From Pseudomonadota bacterium (GTDB lineage: Bacteria > Pseudomonadota > Alphaproteobacteria > Rhizobiales > Tepidamorphaceae), in assembly GCA_023435545.1 (NCBI GenBank), contig JAEYRQ010000481.1, positions 1-7,673 on the forward strand: a stretch of DNA of 7,673 bases, given 5' to 3'. Positions within the stretch are counted from its first letter, which is position 1. The number at the start of each line of letters is the position of its first letter. Below, in pieces: positions 6,423 to 7,673 of the stretch. Under the pieces are notes generated by a model. It did no database searches. It saw nothing but the letters and a program-made list of their open reading frames with translations, and was not told the DNA's origin. A program made the position numbers and the translations under genes.

Positions 6423-7049
6423 ATGCCGGATCAGATGAGCTGGAGCCTCGCGCTGCCCTATCTGGTCGCGGCATTGGCCGGGGGCTATCTGCTCGGCTCG
6501 ATACCGTTCGGCCTGATCCTGACGCGCATGGCGGGCCTCGGCGACGTCAGGGCCATCGGTTCCGGCAACATCGGCGCGACCAACGTGCTGCGCACCGGAC
6601 GCAAGGGCCTGGCGGCCGCAACGCTGGTCGGAGACGCGCTCAAGGGAACCGTCGCCGTCCTCGCCTTTGGAGCGCTGTGGGGGCCGGCCGCCGCGCTCGT
6701 TGCCGGGTTCGGGGCCTTCGTCGGCCACCTCTTCCCCATCTGGCTGAAGTTCAAGGGCGGCAAGGGCGTGGCGACCTATATCGGCGTGTTGCTGGAATTG
6801 TTCTGGCCCGCCCCCCTGATCTTCGCGGGGATGTGGATCGCGATCGCCTGGTTCAGCCGGTACTCGTCGCTGTCGGCTCTGATCGCCAGCGCGCTCACCC
6901 CGATCGTGCTGGTGCTGTTCGACCGGATGCAGGCTGCTGAACTTTTCGCGGTCCTGACGGTCCTGCTGTTCTTCGCCCACCGCGCCAATATCGGCCGGCT
7001 GATACGCGGCGAGGAGACGCGCATCGGCGACCGGTCGGCGTCGTCGTGA
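6423..7049 (+). CDS. plsY: glycerol-3-phosphate acyltransferase PlsY
   Basis: This 208-residue inner-membrane protein transfers the acyl group from acyl-phosphate (made by PlsX) to glycerol-3-phosphate, giving lysophosphatidic acid, the first step of membrane phospholipid synthesis. Family signatures are all present: LLGSIPFG (23-30), motif 1 [14 protein letters not shown] (46-59), motif 2 [18 protein letters not shown] (101-118) and motif 3 [13 protein letters not shown] (186-198). About five hydrophobic segments are visible (roughly 9-33, 64-82, 87-103, 120-143, 150-184), fitting the known topology. The ATG at 6423 lies 21 bases after the previous stop, with GAGGGA upstream; an in-frame ATG at 6435 is an alternative. 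The stop overlaps the dprA GTG start by four bases, so the two are probably translationally coupled. Confidence 0.96.
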   Translation: MPDQMSWSLALPYLVAALAGGYLLGSIPFGLILTRMAGLGDVRAIGSGNIGATNVLRTGRKGLAAATLVGDALKGTVAVLAFGALWGPAAALVAGFGAFVGHLFPIWLKFKGGKGVATYIGVLLELFWPAPLIFAGMWIAIAWFSRYSSLSALIASALTPIVLVLFDRMQAAELFAVLTVLLFFAHRANIGRLIRGEETRIGDRSASS

Positions 7050-7673
7050 CCGAGGAGGGCCGAACGGCGCATCCGGCGCTGTCGGCCGCGCAGAAGCTCG
7101 ACTGGCTGCGGCTGTTGCGCAGCGAGAACGTCGGCCCGATCACCTTCCGTGCGCTCATCAACCGATTCGGCGGGGCGGCCGAGGCCCTGGAGGCCCTGCC
7201 TCGGCTGTCCGCCAAAGGCGGCCTTTCGCGATCAATCAGGATCTGCTCACGCGAGGCAGCGGAACGGGAGATCGCCGCGGCCGATCGGCTGGGTGCAATG
7301 CTGCTCGCCTGGGGTGATGCCGGGTATCCGCCGCTGCTGGCCCGCGTCGAGGATGCGCCGCCACTGGTCTACGTGGCAGGCGACGTCGCCGTGAGCGACC
7401 TGCCTGCCGTCGCAATCGTTGGCTCGCGCAACTGCTCGGCGGTCGGCCGCCGGATGGCGGCGACGATCGCCGCACAACTTGCCCGCGAAGGCTTCGCGGT
7501 CGTCTCCGGGCTCGCCCGCGGGATCGACGCGGCCGCCCATGAGGCGAGCCTCGGCACGGGCACCATCGCGGTCCTGGCCGGCGGCCTCGGCCGACTGTAT
7601 CCGCCGGAACACGCTGGTCTCGCCGCCGCGATCCGCGAGACCGGGCTGCTGCTCACCGAGATGCCGCCCGACC
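7046..7673 (+). CDS. dprA: DNA-processing protein DprA (3' end outside window)
   Basis: An uninterrupted frame from the GTG at 7046 to the right edge encodes the first 209 residues of DprA, which binds single-stranded DNA and loads RecA during natural transformation. The N-terminal helical domain carries [21 protein letters not shown] (17-37), then [19 protein letters not shown] (94-112). The Rossmann-like core has AIVGSRNCS (123-131), [16 protein letters not shown] (154-169) with the conserved G-S/A-R-G-I-D signature, [15 protein letters not shown] (175-189) and LLTEMPPD (202-209). The start is set by the GTGA overlap with plsY and by the distance to the first conserved helix; no ATG fits. 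There is no strong ribosome-binding site, so coupling to plsY is likely. The C-terminal part of the protein is not in view. Presence of dprA alone does not prove competence, since it is widespread. Confidence 0.92.
   Translation, partial: MTEEGRTAHPALSAAQKLDWLRLLRSENVGPITFRALINRFGGAAEALEALPRLSAKGGLSRSIRICSREAAEREIAAADRLGAMLLAWGDAGYPPLLARVEDAPPLVYVAGDVAVSDLPAVAIVGSRNCSAVGRRMAATIAAQLAREGFAVVSGLARGIDAAAHEASLGTGTIAVLAGGLGRLYPPEHAGLAAAIRETGLLLTEMPPD

Noticed and set aside
5079..6980. A 633-codon open frame on the minus strand across pyrC' and plsY
   Set aside because: It is antisense to two clearly conserved genes, rich in Arg, Gln, His, Asp and Gly as expected of the reverse frame of GC-rich DNA, and shows no domain.

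Overview
The window is high-GC, gene-dense bacterial DNA. Its gene content and order (UPF0173 hydrolase divergent from ruvX, then pyrB - degenerate pyrC - plsY - dprA) point to an alphaproteobacterium, perhaps of the Rhodospirillales/Rhizobiales type. The degenerate dihydroorotase with an 'MRVFTGEPG' segment in place of the metal-binding HxH is a form I associate with alphaproteobacteria. This placement comes from recognising families, not from a database search.

Layout. (1) Positions 2-718 hold the 3' part of an AraC-family regulator with a cupin-type sensor domain, cut by the left edge. (2) A minus-strand pair runs towards it. It consists of a UPF0173 metallo-beta-lactamase-fold hydrolase (1785 to 1087) and a small exported protein of unknown function (1087 to 764), overlapping by one base. 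(3) A 276-base divergent intergenic region (1786-2061) carries a nested palindromic element with arms at 1904-1915 and 1999-2010. (4) The plus strand then reads ruvX (2062-2565), a membrane-bound diguanylate cyclase (2690-3994), pyrB (4097-5053), a non-catalytic dihydroorotase homologue (5064-6401), plsY (6423-7049) and dprA (7046 to the right edge, truncated).

How the genes work together. pyrB encodes aspartate transcarbamoylase. The next gene, 10 bases on, encodes a dihydroorotase-like protein that has lost most metal and catalytic residues. By analogy with the pyrB-pyrC' pair of Pseudomonas it probably acts as a structural partner of the transcarbamoylase. plsY (membrane phospholipid synthesis) and dprA (loading of RecA on incoming single-stranded DNA) follow with a short gap and a GTGA overlap, so pyrB to dprA is probably one transcript. 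A promoter-like pair of boxes sits so close to the pyrB ATG that the mRNA would be nearly leaderless. The diguanylate cyclase looks like an insertion between ruvX and pyrB, and its leader can form two mutually exclusive hairpins.

Most of the window is housekeeping. I see no mobile element, CRISPR array, tRNA or rRNA, and no clear evidence of a wholly new multi-gene system. The least explained items are the exported 107-residue protein, the membrane sensor of the cyclase and the two non-coding structures.
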